Part shown: positions 1 through 9,770 of the stretch, piece by piece
Layout: each line of letters begins with the position of its first letter
Position numbering within the stretch: the stretch's first letter is position 1
Assembly (NCBI RefSeq): GCF_027594425.1
Contig: NZ_CP115159.1
Coordinates: 310,001-374,000 of the forward strand
From: Zunongwangia sp. HGR-M22
Lineage (GTDB): Bacteria; Bacteroidota; Bacteroidia; Flavobacteriales; Flavobacteriaceae
Length of the DNA: 64,000 bases
Direction: 5' to 3'
Position numbers and translations under genes: made by a program
Notes under the pieces: generated by a model
The model's input: only the letters and a program-made list of their open reading frames with translations
Database searches by the model: none
Told to the model about the DNA's origin: nothing

Positions 1-1001
1 AAAAATCTTATGCCAACTATTCATTTATGTTTGGTGGTACGAACGACAATTTAGAAGAAATTTTAAAAGTTGATCCTAAAAAGACAGCAGCCTTAAAATT
101 ATTTTTGGGATCGTCTACGGGAAATATGCTAGTGGACGATCAAAAGGTTTTAGAGGAAATATTTTCCAAATCTCCATTAATGATTGCAGTTCACTGCGAA
201 GATGAAGAAACCATACAGAATAATTTAAAGGAATGTATAGAGCGTTATGGTGATGATATTCCAATAGAACTTCATCCCAAAATACGAAGTGAAGAAGCAT
301 GTTATAAATCGTCTTCTAATGCCGTAAAATTAGCTAAAAAAACAGGGGCAAGATTACATGTTTTTCATGTTTCTACTGCTAAAGAATTAGCGCTTTTTAG
401 CAATAAAAAACCTTTAAAGGATAAAAAGATCACTGCCGAGGTTTGTATCCACCATCTTTGGTTTAATGATAATGATTATCAAAAAAAGGGCACCTTTATT
501 AAATGGAATCCTGCTGTGAAAACAGAAAACGATCAGGAAGCTTTAATGAAAGCGTTAAACGATGACAGGCTAGATGTTGTGGCCACAGATCATGCCCCGC
601 ATACTAAACAAGAAAAACAAAATCCATACACCAAAGCCCCAAGTGGAGGTCCCTTGGTGCAGCATGCATTACCAGCAATGCTTCAGTTTTATCATCAGGA
701 AAAAATATCTTTAGAGAAGATTGTCGAAAAGATGTGCCATAACCCTGCAATCCTTTTTAATATTAAAGATCGTGGATATATTCGCGAAGGTTATAAAGCA
801 GATTTAGTTCTTGTAGATCTTAATGCACCATGGCAGGTAAAATCTGATAATATGCTTTATAAATGCGGATGGTCTCCTTTTGAAGGAGTTACTTTTAAAT
901 CTAGGATTACCCATACTTTTGTAAACGGAAAACTGGTGTACAAGAATTTTAAGCATCAGCCTTTTGCAAATGTGGCACAGCAATTGGAGTTCGATAGGTA
1001 A
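1..1001 (+). CDS. pyrC: Dihydroorotase, 5'-truncated by window edge
   Basis: Zinc amidohydrolase that cyclises carbamoyl-aspartate to dihydroorotate in cytosolic pyrimidine synthesis. The reading frame is open from base 3. The residues before the first ATG (base 27) read KSYANYSF and run into FGGTNDN, a conserved block, so that ATG is internal and the true start lies upstream of the window. Visible metal-site blocks are ALKLFLG (the lysine that is carboxylated in class I enzymes), AVHCED, FHVST and ATDHAPH (about residue 190 of the visible part). The N-terminal HxH pair must be in the missing part. The stop overlaps the next start as TAATG, so the two genes are probably co-transcribed. The family call is secure; full length cannot be judged. 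Confidence 0.93.
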   Translation, partial: KSYANYSFMFGGTNDNLEEILKVDPKKTAALKLFLGSSTGNMLVDDQKVLEEIFSKSPLMIAVHCEDEETIQNNLKECIERYGDDIPIELHPKIRSEEACYKSSSNAVKLAKKTGARLHVFHVSTAKELALFSNKKPLKDKKITAEVCIHHLWFNDNDYQKKGTFIKWNPAVKTENDQEALMKALNDDRLDVVATDHAPHTKQEKQNPYTKAPSGGPLVQHALPAMLQFYHQEKISLEKIVEKMCHNPAILFNIKDRGYIREGYKADLVLVDLNAPWQVKSDNMLYKCGWSPFEGVTFKSRITHTFVNGKLVYKNFKHQPFANVAQQLEFDR

Positions 1002-1501
1002 TGAGATTTTTAAAAAACAGCCTTATTTTTCTAATTTTCATTGGTTTTTCCTGCCAGGACGTAAAACATGTGAGTAAACCCGATAATCTTATTCCCATGG
1101 ATAAGATGGTTGATATTCTTACTGAAATTGTTCTGGTGAATTCTGCACGAAATTATAATAAGATTAAGCTGGAGCAGACCGGCTTAAAACCTGATAAGTA
1201 TATCTATGAAAAATTTTCTATAGATAGTGTGCAGTTTCAGAAAAGCAACGCTTATTATTCTGAAAATTATAATGACTATGTCGGTATTTTTGATAGGGTA
1301 AAAGATACTTTAGATACCCTTAAAGAGCATTATAACAAATTAGAAGAACAGGAAAAAGCCGTTAAGGACTCTATTAAAGAGAAAAAATTAGATAAAGAAG
1401 CGCGTGAAATAGAAGATACAATCGAATCTATTAAAGAGGATAAAAGAACTTCAGTGCAAAAAAATAGAGCGGATAGCTTAAAGTTGCGTGAAGTACAATA
1501 G
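1001..1501 (+). CDS. DUF4296 lipoprotein
   Basis: Small predicted lipoprotein of 166 residues. It has a basic N-terminus, a hydrophobic stretch and a lipobox ending at Cys18 (GFSC), which predicts processing by signal peptidase II and anchoring in the cell envelope. Residues 30-100 match the DUF4296 pattern as I remember it (a DKMVDIL...N.Y block). From about residue 105 the protein is rich in Lys and Glu and probably forms a coiled coil. It starts inside the stop of the dihydroorotase gene. That pairing is common in Flavobacteriia, but the function is unknown and I do not assign one. Confidence 0.75.
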   Translation: MRFLKNSLIFLIFIGFSCQDVKHVSKPDNLIPMDKMVDILTEIVLVNSARNYNKIKLEQTGLKPDKYIYEKFSIDSVQFQKSNAYYSENYNDYVGIFDRVKDTLDTLKEHYNKLEEQEKAVKDSIKEKKLDKEAREIEDTIESIKEDKRTSVQKNRADSLKLREVQ

Positions 1502-1524
1502 ATTATTTATAACGCTTTTAGAAT

Positions 1525-2544
1525 TTATTTAGCCTTGTCTTTTAAGAAGTACTTTCCGGTTTCCTTAATTACTTCTTCGATTGGCGTGAATTTAAAATTC
1601 AATTCTTTTTTTATTTTCTTGTTATCATATTCAGATTTTTCGAAAATGCCAGAAATATCGCTTCTAGTGATATTTTGATTATATCCAAAAACAGAGGCTA
1701 TTTTCTGAAAAAACCATCCCAAAGATATCATCCATTTTTTTAGAGGTTTTGTTGGTTTGGGTTTGTTGATGCTTTCCGCAGTTACATCAAAAATCGTTTT
1801 AAAGCTTAGATTTTCAGCAACTAAAATAAATCTTTCATTGAAAATTTCAGAAGTCATTAACTTGATCATCACATCAATAACATCTTTTACGCCTACAAAA
1901 CCAGTCACTTTAGGGAAATGATAGTTTAAGCCGTTTTGAATGCGACTAAAAATCTGCCCACTTCCTTTTTTCCAAAATCCCGGACCTATAATCACCCCTG
2001 GGTTTACTATAATGACCTTTACGCCTTCCTGGGAAGCTCGCCAAACCTCAATTTCAGCACCATATTTAGATATCGCGTAATCGCTATTGTTTGTTTCAGG
2101 ATTCCAATTTGTTATTTCTGTAGTAGGTTCCGAAGAAATTACTGGTTTTCCCAAACTAGCAATACTGCTTACATAGCATAGTTTGTCAACTTTGTTGGCA
2201 ATGCATTGATTAACGATATTTGCGGTTCCTTCGATATTAATTTTTCGTAGGTCTTTCTCATCTTTAGGATTAAACGAGACCAGAGCTGCACAGTGATAAA
2301 CCTGGGTCACATCTTTAAAAACCTCATTTAATTGAGGAATATTAGTGATTTCAGCAATCACCCATTCGATTTTTTTGAAATATCGTTCTGCTTCTTCCCT
2401 CGTGTGGTAGTACGAAAATACCTCTAGCGTTTTATGTAAATCGCTTGTCACACGATGGATTGCTCTTATATGTTGCCGCTCTTCTGCTAATTTTAAAAGC
2501 AAATGAGCTCCCACTAGACCAGTGCCTCCTGTTACTAAAATCAT
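1525..2544 (-). CDS. NAD-dependent epimerase/dehydratase family protein
   Basis: Extended short-chain dehydrogenase of 339 residues. The N-terminal [10 protein letters not shown] is the TGxxGxxG dinucleotide loop of a Rossmann fold, and YAISKYGAE supplies the YxxxK catalytic pair. The substrate is not evident; the sequence resembles the broad group annotated as nucleoside-diphosphate-sugar epimerases or dihydroflavonol-4-reductase-like proteins. It stands alone on the minus strand between the DUF4296 gene, with which it converges (23 bp apart), and tyrS, from which it diverges. A weak -7-like TATATTTA lies just upstream on the minus strand. No metabolic partner is adjacent. Confidence 0.82.
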   Translation of the reverse strand: MILVTGGTGLVGAHLLLKLAEERQHIRAIHRVTSDLHKTLEVFSYYHTREEAERYFKKIEWVIAEITNIPQLNEVFKDVTQVYHCAALVSFNPKDEKDLRKINIEGTANIVNQCIANKVDKLCYVSSIASLGKPVISSEPTTEITNWNPETNNSDYAISKYGAEIEVWRASQEGVKVIIVNPGVIIGPGFWKKGSGQIFSRIQNGLNYHFPKVTGFVGVKDVIDVMIKLMTSEIFNERFILVAENLSFKTIFDVTAESINKPKPTKPLKKWMISLGWFFQKIASVFGYNQNITRSDISGIFEKSEYDNKKIKKELNFKFTPIEEVIKETGKYFLKDKAK

Positions 2545-2625
2545 GCTGTAAATATAATTAAAGCACTTAGGAAAAATAATAGTAAATGGTATCTTTACAG
2601 CTGTTTTAAGAACAAATTGTTAATT

Positions 2626-3921
2626 ATGAACAAAAATTTTGTTGAAGAGCTTACCTGGCGCGGTATGATTCACGATGTGATGCCGGGAACAGAGGAACAT
2701 CTAAACGAAGAAATGCGCGCTGCTTATGTTGGGATCGACCCAACAGCAGATTCTTTACATATTGGTCACTTGGTAGGAGTTATGATGTTGCGTCATTTTC
2801 AATTAGCGGGACATAAACCTTATGCTTTGGTTGGTGGTGCTACTGGAATGATTGGTGATCCTTCCGGAAAGTCGGCAGAACGTAATTTGTTAGATGAAGC
2901 GACTTTAAGACATAACGAAAATTCGATTAAAGAACAGCTTTCAAGATTTTTAAATTTTGAAGGAGCAGAGGAGAACACTGCAGTTTTGGTGAATAACTAC
3001 GACTGGATGAAGGAATTTTCTTTTCTTGGATTTATTCGTGATGTTGGGAAGCACATAAGTGTGAACTACATGATGGCCAAAGATTCGGTTAAAAAGCGTT
3101 TATCTTCCGATGCTTCAGAAGGGATGTCTTTTACTGAATTTACTTATCAATTAGTGCAAGGTTATGATTTTCTACATTTGTTTAGAGAACATCAATGTAC
3201 TTTGCAAATGGGAGGTAGCGACCAGTGGGGAAATATCACAACCGGCACAGAGATGATTCGTCGAATTGGCGAAGGCAAAGGATACGCATTAACCTGCCCA
3301 TTAATCACTAAAGCAGACGGTACAAAATTTGGAAAGACTGAAGGCGGAAATATTTGGCTGGATGCCAATAGAACTTCGCCTTATAAATTTTACCAATATT
3401 GGTTAAATACCAGTGATGCGGATGCTGAAAAATATATCAAAATCTTTACATTTTTGAGTAAAGAGGAGATTTCTGAGATAATTGCAAAACATCAGGAAGC
3501 ACCTCATTTAAGAGAACTTCAAAAAGTTTTAGCGAAGGAAGTTACCGTGATGGTACACTCGGAAGAAGATTATAACAATGCCGTAAAAGCTTCTGAAGTT
3601 TTATTTGGAAAAAGTACTGCGGAAGATCTGAAATCTTTAAATGAAGCAACTTTTTTAGATGTATTTGAAGGAGTGCCACAAGCTGAAGTTTCTAGAGCGG
3701 ATGTTGAAGAAGGTTTGGATATGATTGGAGCACTTTCTGCTAAAACCGATTTTTTGAAATCTAACGGAGAAGCCAGAAGAGCTTTAAAAGAAAACTCGGT
3801 TTCTGTAAACAAAGAAAAGGTAAAAGAAGATTACAAGATCACCAATAATGATCTTATCAATAATAAATATGTTATTCTGAATAAAGGTAAAAAGAATACC
3901 TACATTTTGGTTGTGGTATAA
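2626..3921 (+). CDS. tyrS: Tyrosine--tRNA ligase
   Basis: Class I aminoacyl-tRNA synthetase that charges tRNA-Tyr in the cytosol; 431 residues from the chosen start, the usual length. HIGH is at residues 45-48, the KMSKS-equivalent KFGKT at 234-238, and the tyrosine/tRNA pocket block MGGSDQWGN near 195-203. The C-terminal 65 residues look like an S4 RNA-binding domain. The frame could be extended to a TTG at 2617, but ATG 2626 gives the family-typical N-terminus MNKNFVEEL and is preferred. The KFGKT variant (Thr for Ser) is common in TyrS. A hairpin terminator follows at 3947-3980. Monocistronic. Confidence 0.97.
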   Translation: MNKNFVEELTWRGMIHDVMPGTEEHLNEEMRAAYVGIDPTADSLHIGHLVGVMMLRHFQLAGHKPYALVGGATGMIGDPSGKSAERNLLDEATLRHNENSIKEQLSRFLNFEGAEENTAVLVNNYDWMKEFSFLGFIRDVGKHISVNYMMAKDSVKKRLSSDASEGMSFTEFTYQLVQGYDFLHLFREHQCTLQMGGSDQWGNITTGTEMIRRIGEGKGYALTCPLITKADGTKFGKTEGGNIWLDANRTSPYKFYQYWLNTSDADAEKYIKIFTFLSKEEISEIIAKHQEAPHLRELQKVLAKEVTVMVHSEEDYNNAVKASEVLFGKSTAEDLKSLNEATFLDVFEGVPQAEVSRADVEEGLDMIGALSAKTDFLKSNGEARRALKENSVSVNKEKVKEDYKITNNDLINNKYVILNKGKKNTYILVVV

Positions 3922-3946
3922 ATTATAAACCTAAACATGATTATAA

Positions 3947-3984
3947 AAAAGCCCCTTTTGAATTTTCAGAAGGGGCTTTTCAAC
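3947..3984 (+). terminator. Rho-independent terminator of tyrS
   Basis: Arms 3947-3957 and 3970-3980 (AAAAGCCCCTT with AAGGGGCTTTT) pair perfectly over 11 bp around a 12-nt loop and end in a short T run. It lies 25 bp past the tyrS stop. Confidence 0.88.
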
Positions 3985-4109
3985 TAACTAACCAATCTAA
4001 TATGAAAAATTTTATTTGCGAAAACCTATGATTACCACAATCATATATTTTGCTGAAGATAAGTCGTAATTAGAGTTTTAAACTTACAATTAGTTTTAAA
4101 AATATTTGA

Positions 4110-5096
4110 TTATAAAACCATTAGGTTGCACCCACGAATATCGCTATTGTCAAAACGCCCCAATATTTCAATCGTTCCATCTTTATTTATTTTTCCCAAA
4201 TCCTGAGTAGCAATAAACGAGCAAGAATTAATATTCGCAAGATCGATTACATTTATTCCTCCGGTTTTTCCCGATTTTACTGTCGTTAAAGCATCTTCAG
4301 GATCTCTAATAATAAGATCCATCCAAGGCGGGCATTCAAACACGCCATTGCCTTTAGAATAAGCCTGTGAAAGTAACTCGGTCATACCATACTCGCTATG
4401 TATCGACGAAACACCAAAACCTTTGGCAAGTATGCTGTGCAGTTCTTCTCTAATCATTTCTTTACGCCTACCTTTCATTCCACCAGTTTCCATTACAATG
4501 GTATTTTTAAGCTCAAATTGGTGGTTTTCTACAAGATCCAACAAAGCAAAAGAAACACCAATTAAAAGCGTTTTTTCGCCTTTTTTATCGAGCTCGATGA
4601 GCTTGTATTTTAGTTCTTCGAGATTGTGTAAATAGAAGCCGCTTTCTTTTTTTTGACTTTTCTGAATAAGATGCTCGGCCATGTAGATAAGCGAAGAACC
4701 TTCGCGTTCTAAGTAGGATGGCAAAAGTGCTAAAATAGTGATGTCTTCGGCAGCACCGTAAAATTTTTGAAATGCTTTTTCGAAACTTTGTTCGTAGATA
4801 TCCAAATCGGTAACCAAATGCTTACTGGTTTTATTTCCAGTAGTTCCGCTGCTGGTAAAAGTGATCTCTATTGGTTTATTTTCTGAAAGTATGCGGTGAC
4901 TCTTAAAAAACTCGATAGGTAGAAAAGGAATATCTTCTAATTGCTGAACGTTACCTGGAGTTTTATTTAAGTGATTGCAGAAATCCTGATAGGTTTTGTT
5001 ATTCTTATATTGAAATTCGAAGATTTCAAGACTTATTTTTTCAAAATCAGTTTTAGACTGAATATCAAAAATTTTGCTTTTCTGCATTGTCTGCAA
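4110..5096 (-). CDS. LuxE/PaaK-family acyl-protein synthetase
   Basis: Acyl-adenylating enzyme of 328 residues. The TSSGTTGNKTSKH block near residues 82-94 is the phosphate-binding loop of the ANL superfamily in its LuxE version. SEYGMTE near residue 235 is the second adenylate motif. LuxE proteins move an activated acyl group onto their own cysteine or a partner protein; in Bacteroidota such single-domain copies are common and their acyl acceptor is unknown. ATG at 5096 and an in-frame ATG at 5087 are both possible starts. A -7-like TAACTTTG sits at 5112-5105, only a few bases upstream, so the leader would be very short. No luciferase or reductase gene is nearby. Confidence 0.8.
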   Translation of the reverse strand: MQTMQKSKIFDIQSKTDFEKISLEIFEFQYKNNKTYQDFCNHLNKTPGNVQQLEDIPFLPIEFFKSHRILSENKPIEITFTSSGTTGNKTSKHLVTDLDIYEQSFEKAFQKFYGAAEDITILALLPSYLEREGSSLIYMAEHLIQKSQKKESGFYLHNLEELKYKLIELDKKGEKTLLIGVSFALLDLVENHQFELKNTIVMETGGMKGRRKEMIREELHSILAKGFGVSSIHSEYGMTELLSQAYSKGNGVFECPPWMDLIIRDPEDALTTVKSGKTGGINVIDLANINSCSFIATQDLGKINKDGTIEILGRFDNSDIRGCNLMVL

Positions 5097-5104
5097 TTTT
5101 TAAG

Positions 5105-5112
5105 CAAAGTTA
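5105..5112 (-). promoter_or_regulatory. -7 promoter element of LuxE-like gene
   Basis: On the minus strand it reads TAACTTTG, an exact TAnnTTTG. No good -33 TTG is found at the usual distance. The predicted start of transcription falls almost at the ATG at 5096. Confidence 0.35.
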
Positions 5113-5172
5113 GAAAGAATAAAAAATAAAGGAATAATTAATCGCAAGAATAAAGTTTATCTGCCTCTTGGG

Positions 5173-5205
5173 GAAGAGCGTCGTGGGCCGAAGCCTCTCC
5201 TCTTC
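5173..5205 (-). other. UUCG-capped hairpin at stop of T9SS protein gene
   Basis: Outer arms 5173-5178 and 5200-5205 (GAAGAG/CTCTTC) enclose an inner GGC-TTCG-GCC hairpin (minus-strand reading, 5195-5186), a canonical stable C(UUCG)G tetraloop. It overlaps the stop codon of the gene at 5204-5545. No T run follows, so it may protect a 3' end rather than terminate. Confidence 0.4.
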
Positions 5206-5545
5206 ATTTAACGATAAGCTTGCGCGTAGCAATCTCGTTCTTTTCTTTGATTTTCACGATGTAAATGCCAGCATCTAAAGAAGAAATGTCAAGCTCTTTA
5301 CCGATAAGTTTAGTTTTCTTGATGGCTTTTCCCAGAACGTTGTAAATTTCGATTTCTTTTTCAAGATTCTTCGTGCTGGTAATATAAACTTTATCTCCAG
5401 AAACCGGATTTGGATACATACTAAGACCATCAATTGTCTCTTCAGTCCTTTTGTTAAGGCGTAGATCATTTTCCTGAGCAGCTGCAGGAGCAGCTATCAG
5501 TAAAAATAGAACCATGATAAGACTGTAGAGATATTTTTGTTTCAT
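5204..5545 (-). CDS. Short secreted protein, essentially a T9SS type A sorting domain
   Basis: 113 residues. A signal peptide (about residues 1-23, ending AAPAAAQ) is followed after a linker of about 18 residues by a type A C-terminal domain of the type IX secretion system. That domain shows YPNPVSGDKVYI, an EIYNVLGK turn, LDISSLDAGIYIVKI and a basic RKLIVK end. Normally this domain is the C-terminal address tag of a large secreted enzyme. Here almost no cargo precedes it, so the whole mature protein is the tag. It follows the beta-helix lipoprotein gene on the same strand but is separated by a strong terminator. A TAAGTTTG -7-like element lies at 5573-5566. Confidence 0.8.
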   Translation of the reverse strand: MKQKYLYSLIMVLFLLIAAPAAAQENDLRLNKRTEETIDGLSMYPNPVSGDKVYITSTKNLEKEIEIYNVLGKAIKKTKLIGKELDISSLDAGIYIVKIKEKNEIATRKLIVK

Positions 5546-5565
5546 TCTTTCTTAGTCGGTTATTG

Positions 5566-5573
5566 CAAACTTA
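5566..5573 (-). promoter_or_regulatory. -7 promoter element of the short T9SS gene
   Basis: Minus-strand TAAGTTTG fits TAnnTTTG and lies 20 bp before the ATG at 5545, beyond the upstream terminator. No clear -33 TTG. Confidence 0.35.
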
Positions 5574-5660
5574 CAATAAATATTGAAAAAGTTTATCTAA
5601 AATTTGCATAATTAAAAGAGATGTATTTATGTTTATTTTAAGAAGTTAAAATGGTAACAA

Positions 5661-5692
5661 AAAACGGCTGCCATTGGCAGCCGTTTTTTTTA
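5661..5692 (-). terminator. Strong bidirectional-looking terminator after lipoprotein gene
   Basis: Arms 5661-5673 and 5677-5689 (AAAAACGGCTGCC with GGCAGCCGTTTTT) form a perfect 13-bp stem with a 3-nt loop, flanked by A and T runs. It ends the minus-strand TonB receptor/lipoprotein transcript. Confidence 0.92.
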
Positions 5693-5714
5693 AATTCTAA
5701 CAGAATTAAATAGA

Positions 5715-6941
5715 TTAATCTTCAGACTCTGTTCCTAAAGAAGGGAAATCATATCCTGTCCAAGCGAATACAGAAGTATCAGCTCCTGTGTTGCCATCTT
5801 CTACTGTAATAGTAGCACCAACATTTTTAATAGCAGTAGCATCGATACCTCCTAAAGCAGATACACTAATTGATGTTTCGCTAGATCCGTTTCCGGAGCC
5901 ATCTTCTAGATCGATAAAATCAGATGCAGTACCTGCATTTTCATCTTCTGCTGCAAAAATCGCAACAACAGCATTAGTTATAGTCGCAGAACTTCCTCTT
6001 CTAATTTTAATCATATCAGACATATTTGCGGTAGACTGGTGGTAAAGAGTAAGACCATCGATAGTTGGGTTTGATCTTGGAGAAGCGTCGTTATTACTCT
6101 CATTGCTATCTGCTTCAATACCTCTAGGATCTTCAGTTACATCGTTAAAACCAAACTCCCTAATTCCATAGAAGTTTTTCCCATTACCTGTCCATCCATG
6201 TGTCCAATCAAACCAATCGTCTTTGGCGTTTACAACAAGTGCATTGGTGACATTAACTGTACCTCCAAACCATTCGAGACCATCATCATCACCGTATCTT
6301 ACCATGATGTTGCTAATAGAAGTTTCGCTACCTACACCATAGAATGTAATAGCATTAAATTCTTGCGTTCCACCGATTCTTGCACCGGTATATTCTACGA
6401 TCATGTAGTCAATAATTCCTGAGTTATCTTCATTATTATCACCACCATAAGTTATTTCCGCAACTTCAGTTTGAGCAAACTCACCGGTGTTAATATTTGC
6501 GTACCCGGCTAAAATAAGTCCTCCCCAGTCTCCTGAACGTGGGTTCTCTGCTGCTGAAGTAATCGTGATAGGTTCTTCAGCTGTTCCCTGTGCATCTATT
6601 TTTGCACCTTGTAGAATGGCCATGTAAACTTCAGTGCCTCCTGCTTGAGCTTTTATAGTAACGCCAGGCTCTATGGTTAATGTGGCGCCATCTACTACTC
6701 TCAATGCTCCTGTAAGCATCCATTCAGAATCGGCTGTAATAGTTACATCAGCACGAACTTCACCTTTAAGATCTTCGGGATCTAAATCTGGATCATCCTG
6801 TGAATCGATAACATCGTCTTTTTGTTCGACTACGCCTCCATCGTCATCTGTACCTGGAGTTACATTATCGTCGTCATCAGAGCAACTTCCTAATAAAGCT
6901 GCAATGGTCAAAATCGATAGAAATAATTTTGATTTTTTCAT
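5715..6941 (-). CDS. Surface-exposed lipoprotein with predicted beta-helix
   Basis: 408 residues. The N-terminus ends in LLGSC with lipid-site Cys20, followed at once by SDDDDN. An acidic stretch at this point is the lipoprotein surface-export signal known in Flavobacteriia. The rest is rich in Asp, Gly, Asn and Thr with short repeated strand/turn units (ITITSAAENPRSGDWGGLIL, ISNIMVRYGDDDGLEWFGG, VTNALVVNAKDDWFDW), consistent with a right-handed parallel beta-helix. Similar proteins are often mislabelled as transporters. It lies 53 bp downstream of the TonB receptor gene on the same strand, and I infer that it is that receptor's surface partner, in the manner of SusD. The ligand is unknown; phosphate-containing compounds are a guess from the regulatory neighbours. 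Confidence 0.72.
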   Translation of the reverse strand: MKKSKLFLSILTIAALLGSCSDDDDNVTPGTDDDGGVVEQKDDVIDSQDDPDLDPEDLKGEVRADVTITADSEWMLTGALRVVDGATLTIEPGVTIKAQAGGTEVYMAILQGAKIDAQGTAEEPITITSAAENPRSGDWGGLILAGYANINTGEFAQTEVAEITYGGDNNEDNSGIIDYMIVEYTGARIGGTQEFNAITFYGVGSETSISNIMVRYGDDDGLEWFGGTVNVTNALVVNAKDDWFDWTHGWTGNGKNFYGIREFGFNDVTEDPRGIEADSNESNNDASPRSNPTIDGLTLYHQSTANMSDMIKIRRGSSATITNAVVAIFAAEDENAGTASDFIDLEDGSGNGSSETSISVSALGGIDATAIKNVGATITVEDGNTGADTSVFAWTGYDFPSLGTESED

Positions 6942-6994
6942 AAGTGTTTGTGTTTAGTTAAGATTTAATTTATAAAAGAGTGTTTAATAATTTA

Positions 6995-9748
6995 TTAGAG
7001 ACTATAACTTAGTCCTAGCGAAAAGACCATACCTTTTTTAAAGTTATTTATTGTGTTGGTATTTCCGTTTAAATCGTCTTGAGTTAATTTGAATTCAGGA
7101 TCTAAAATGTTTTTAATCTTCGCATTTATTCCCCAATGTTTTGAAATAGTGCCTGTGGCGATAAAATCTAATGTCGGGATTCCGGTTTCCACAATATTTG
7201 ATTGTTGCTGAACACCTAAAGAGTAAATTCGGTCACTAAAGTAATTTAGCACTATAGAAGACATTAAATTAAAATTATTGCTGTCGTAATTATAAGTAAG
7301 GTCTGTATTTAAAACCCATGGAGATGCACCTTCTAGCTCATCTTCACTATTCGTAAAGTTCGTGCTAGGATTTGATAAATCTTGTCTTGAGTATAGATAC
7401 GAGGTATTTAAGCCAAAAGCCAATTCGTGTTTTTTGCTTTCGGTAGATTCGACATTAAAAATAGTTTTACGAACTTCTAATTCGGCTCCCGCAACATCAG
7501 CTTCATCTCCGGAATTAATGTAAGAAAGTTGGTTAGCTGCAGAATTTACCTGTACTCTGTTGATAGGATTTTTAATTTTTTTGTAAAATCCTGTTATAGA
7601 TATTATTTGGTTACCGCCAAAATAGAATTCGTATTTCAGATCAAGATTGTAGTTATCTGAAGCTTCTAAATCTGGATTACCAAAGCTCGAAAAGTTTACG
7701 TTTTCATAAACAAATGGAGCTACTTCTTTAAATTGAGGAAAGGTGTAGGTTTTGCTACCGGTAAGTCTTACGATACTATTTTCGTTAAAATTATATTTAC
7801 CGGTAAAACTAGGTAGCAAATAAGTGTTTTGAATTTCAGAAGGATCTGTGTTTCTATTATTTTCACTACTCGATAAGTTAGTGTCCCAGTTTACATATTG
7901 ATTAATATGTTCTACACGCAAACCGGCATTAAAGGTAAATGCTTCACTAAATTGATAAAAAGCACTTGCGAAACCGGCATGTATGTCTTTTTCTCCTTCG
8001 TAGAAGAAAGGGTCCAAAGGATCAAAATCATCTCCAAAGCCACTGTTGGTTACTAACCTAAAAGTGCCATTTGAAAGATTTTCTTGATTGAAAACTAAAT
8101 CTGGATTGTTAGGATCTACGGTAACAGGGGAACCAAAATCGTGATTAAATTGTAAGAAGTTAAATGTTCTATCGGTATTTCTATAATCGTAACCAATGTT
8201 TATTTTTCCCTTGGCTTCTTCATCGTTAGTTGTCTTTCCAAAATCATATGAAGCATTCAAGCGACCTACAATCTCATCCTCTTTTAGGTCTGAAAAAAAT
8301 CGTAAATTATATCCAGGTGTACCTACGGCAACACGGTAATTATCATTGGTTTGGTTATAAACAAAAGTATTTTGTCTACGATCTGGTTCATTTGCTCTTG
8401 TCATGTTGTAACCTACACTAGCTTGTAAACTAATCCTTTCGGTTAAGGCAAATTCACTTAGCAACTGATTAACGAATACCGTATTGTCATTAACCTGCTG
8501 TCTTTTTATATATGCAGAATCGTCTGTTTCCTCAGATATATTTGCAGACTGGCCAAAATAGTTTCCTACACTTTGGGTATTATTATGGATATACAAAGAA
8601 TTGAAACTTAAATTATTTTCTCCAAACCCATAATCCAAATTAGCCATCAATATTTGGGAAACATTATATTGTGATTTTTGAAAATCCAGGTCTCTTAAAG
8701 GTAATCCCTGCGCATTGATTTCTTTGGTATTACCTTCGTTATAGCTGTATTTGCTATCGAAAGAGCCTATTAATAATGCTTTTAAAGAATTTTCTCCAAC
8801 ATCAAACCTTTTACCAAGTTGAAAATTTCCATTAACATTGATCTGAGAATTTTGATTGTTAGAAGCCATAGAATTTTCAAAACCGTAAGTATCCAAGCTG
8901 GTTATTGGGCTGTCTGAAGATAATCCATAGCCAAACCAAGAAGCTCCGTCTACAGTTTCGAAATCAGCGTTTACAGCTCTAGTGTTTACACCAGAACCAA
9001 AACCAACTTTTATGGTTTCTTTGCCGTATAATTCTTTTGAAATGATATCAATATTTGCTCCAGCAAAATCTCCATACAAAGAACTTTGGAATGTTTTATT
9101 TATTCCAACACTATTAATAATATTGCTGTCAAAAAAATCTAAAGCGACGTTTTTGTATTCTGGATCTTCAGAAGGAAGAGGTAATCCATTTAGAGTGGTA
9201 GAGTTGTAACGGTCACCAAGACCTCTTACAAAGACATTTTTAACTCCTTCTTGTTTACTTACACCAGCCATCTTTGTTAAAGCGCCTTGCGCATCACCAA
9301 CACCTTTTCTCGCTAATTCCTGTGCGCTAATGTTTTCGATCATTTCAATGGCACCCTTTTGTTCTAATAAAAGCGCAACTTCACTATCTCTTCTGGAAAC
9401 TGTAGTAATTACAACTTCATCTAAAGATGCAGCACTGGCGCCTAAATCTGTATTTATTTCTGTAACTTTATCTACAACAACCTGTACGTTTGGTATTTCT
9501 AAGGTCTCGTAACCTACAAAGCTAAAAACCACCGTATAAGTACCGGGTTCTAATTTGTTTAGAACATACAAACCGTCATAGTCTGAGGTTGTTCCTTTAG
9601 AAGTTCCTTTAATTGTTACATTGGCAAACGCTAGTGGTTCGCCGTTCATCTCGCGGTCGGTAAGCTTTCCTGCGATCGAACCTGTTGTTTCTTGAGCATT
9701 TACTACGATAGTAAGTAAAAATGCAATGAGTACTAAAAATTTATTCAT
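6995..9748 (-). CDS. TonB-dependent outer-membrane receptor
   Basis: 917 residues. Signal peptide 1-19 (ending VVNAQ), a carboxypeptidase-D-like regulatory domain at about 23-110 (GSIAGKLTD ... YTVVFSFVGYETL), a plug domain at about 115-250 containing VFVRGLGDRYNSTTLNG, and then a long 22-strand-type beta-barrel ending in GLSYSL with alternating aromatic residues. It imports a ligand across the outer membrane using TonB/ExbBD energy. The gene heads a minus-strand unit with the beta-helix lipoprotein and diverges from the two-component genes. The shared upstream region holds TTAACG direct repeats at the position where an activator replacing a weak -33 box would sit. The ligand cannot be read from sequence. 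Confidence 0.9.
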   Translation of the reverse strand: MNKFLVLIAFLLTIVVNAQETTGSIAGKLTDREMNGEPLAFANVTIKGTSKGTTSDYDGLYVLNKLEPGTYTVVFSFVGYETLEIPNVQVVVDKVTEINTDLGASAASLDEVVITTVSRRDSEVALLLEQKGAIEMIENISAQELARKGVGDAQGALTKMAGVSKQEGVKNVFVRGLGDRYNSTTLNGLPLPSEDPEYKNVALDFFDSNIINSVGINKTFQSSLYGDFAGANIDIISKELYGKETIKVGFGSGVNTRAVNADFETVDGASWFGYGLSSDSPITSLDTYGFENSMASNNQNSQINVNGNFQLGKRFDVGENSLKALLIGSFDSKYSYNEGNTKEINAQGLPLRDLDFQKSQYNVSQILMANLDYGFGENNLSFNSLYIHNNTQSVGNYFGQSANISEETDDSAYIKRQQVNDNTVFVNQLLSEFALTERISLQASVGYNMTRANEPDRRQNTFVYNQTNDNYRVAVGTPGYNLRFFSDLKEDEIVGRLNASYDFGKTTNDEEAKGKINIGYDYRNTDRTFNFLQFNHDFGSPVTVDPNNPDLVFNQENLSNGTFRLVTNSGFGDDFDPLDPFFYEGEKDIHAGFASAFYQFSEAFTFNAGLRVEHINQYVNWDTNLSSSENNRNTDPSEIQNTYLLPSFTGKYNFNENSIVRLTGSKTYTFPQFKEVAPFVYENVNFSSFGNPDLEASDNYNLDLKYEFYFGGNQIISITGFYKKIKNPINRVQVNSAANQLSYINSGDEADVAGAELEVRKTIFNVESTESKKHELAFGLNTSYLYSRQDLSNPSTNFTNSEDELEGASPWVLNTDLTYNYDSNNFNLMSSIVLNYFSDRIYSLGVQQQSNIVETGIPTLDFIATGTISKHWGINAKIKNILDPEFKLTQDDLNGNTNTINNFKKGMVFSLGLSYSL

Positions 9749-9770
9749 CCCTTTGTTTGATTCTTGAGTG

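Noticed and set aside
2617-2625. TTG start extending tyrS by three residues
   Set aside because: ATG 2626 gives the family N-terminus; the extra residues have no support.
5673-5900. Many long frames on the opposite strand of the beta-helix lipoprotein and TonB receptor genes
   Set aside because: They are shadows of the Asp/Ser/Thr-rich coding sequence and contain no domain or start context.
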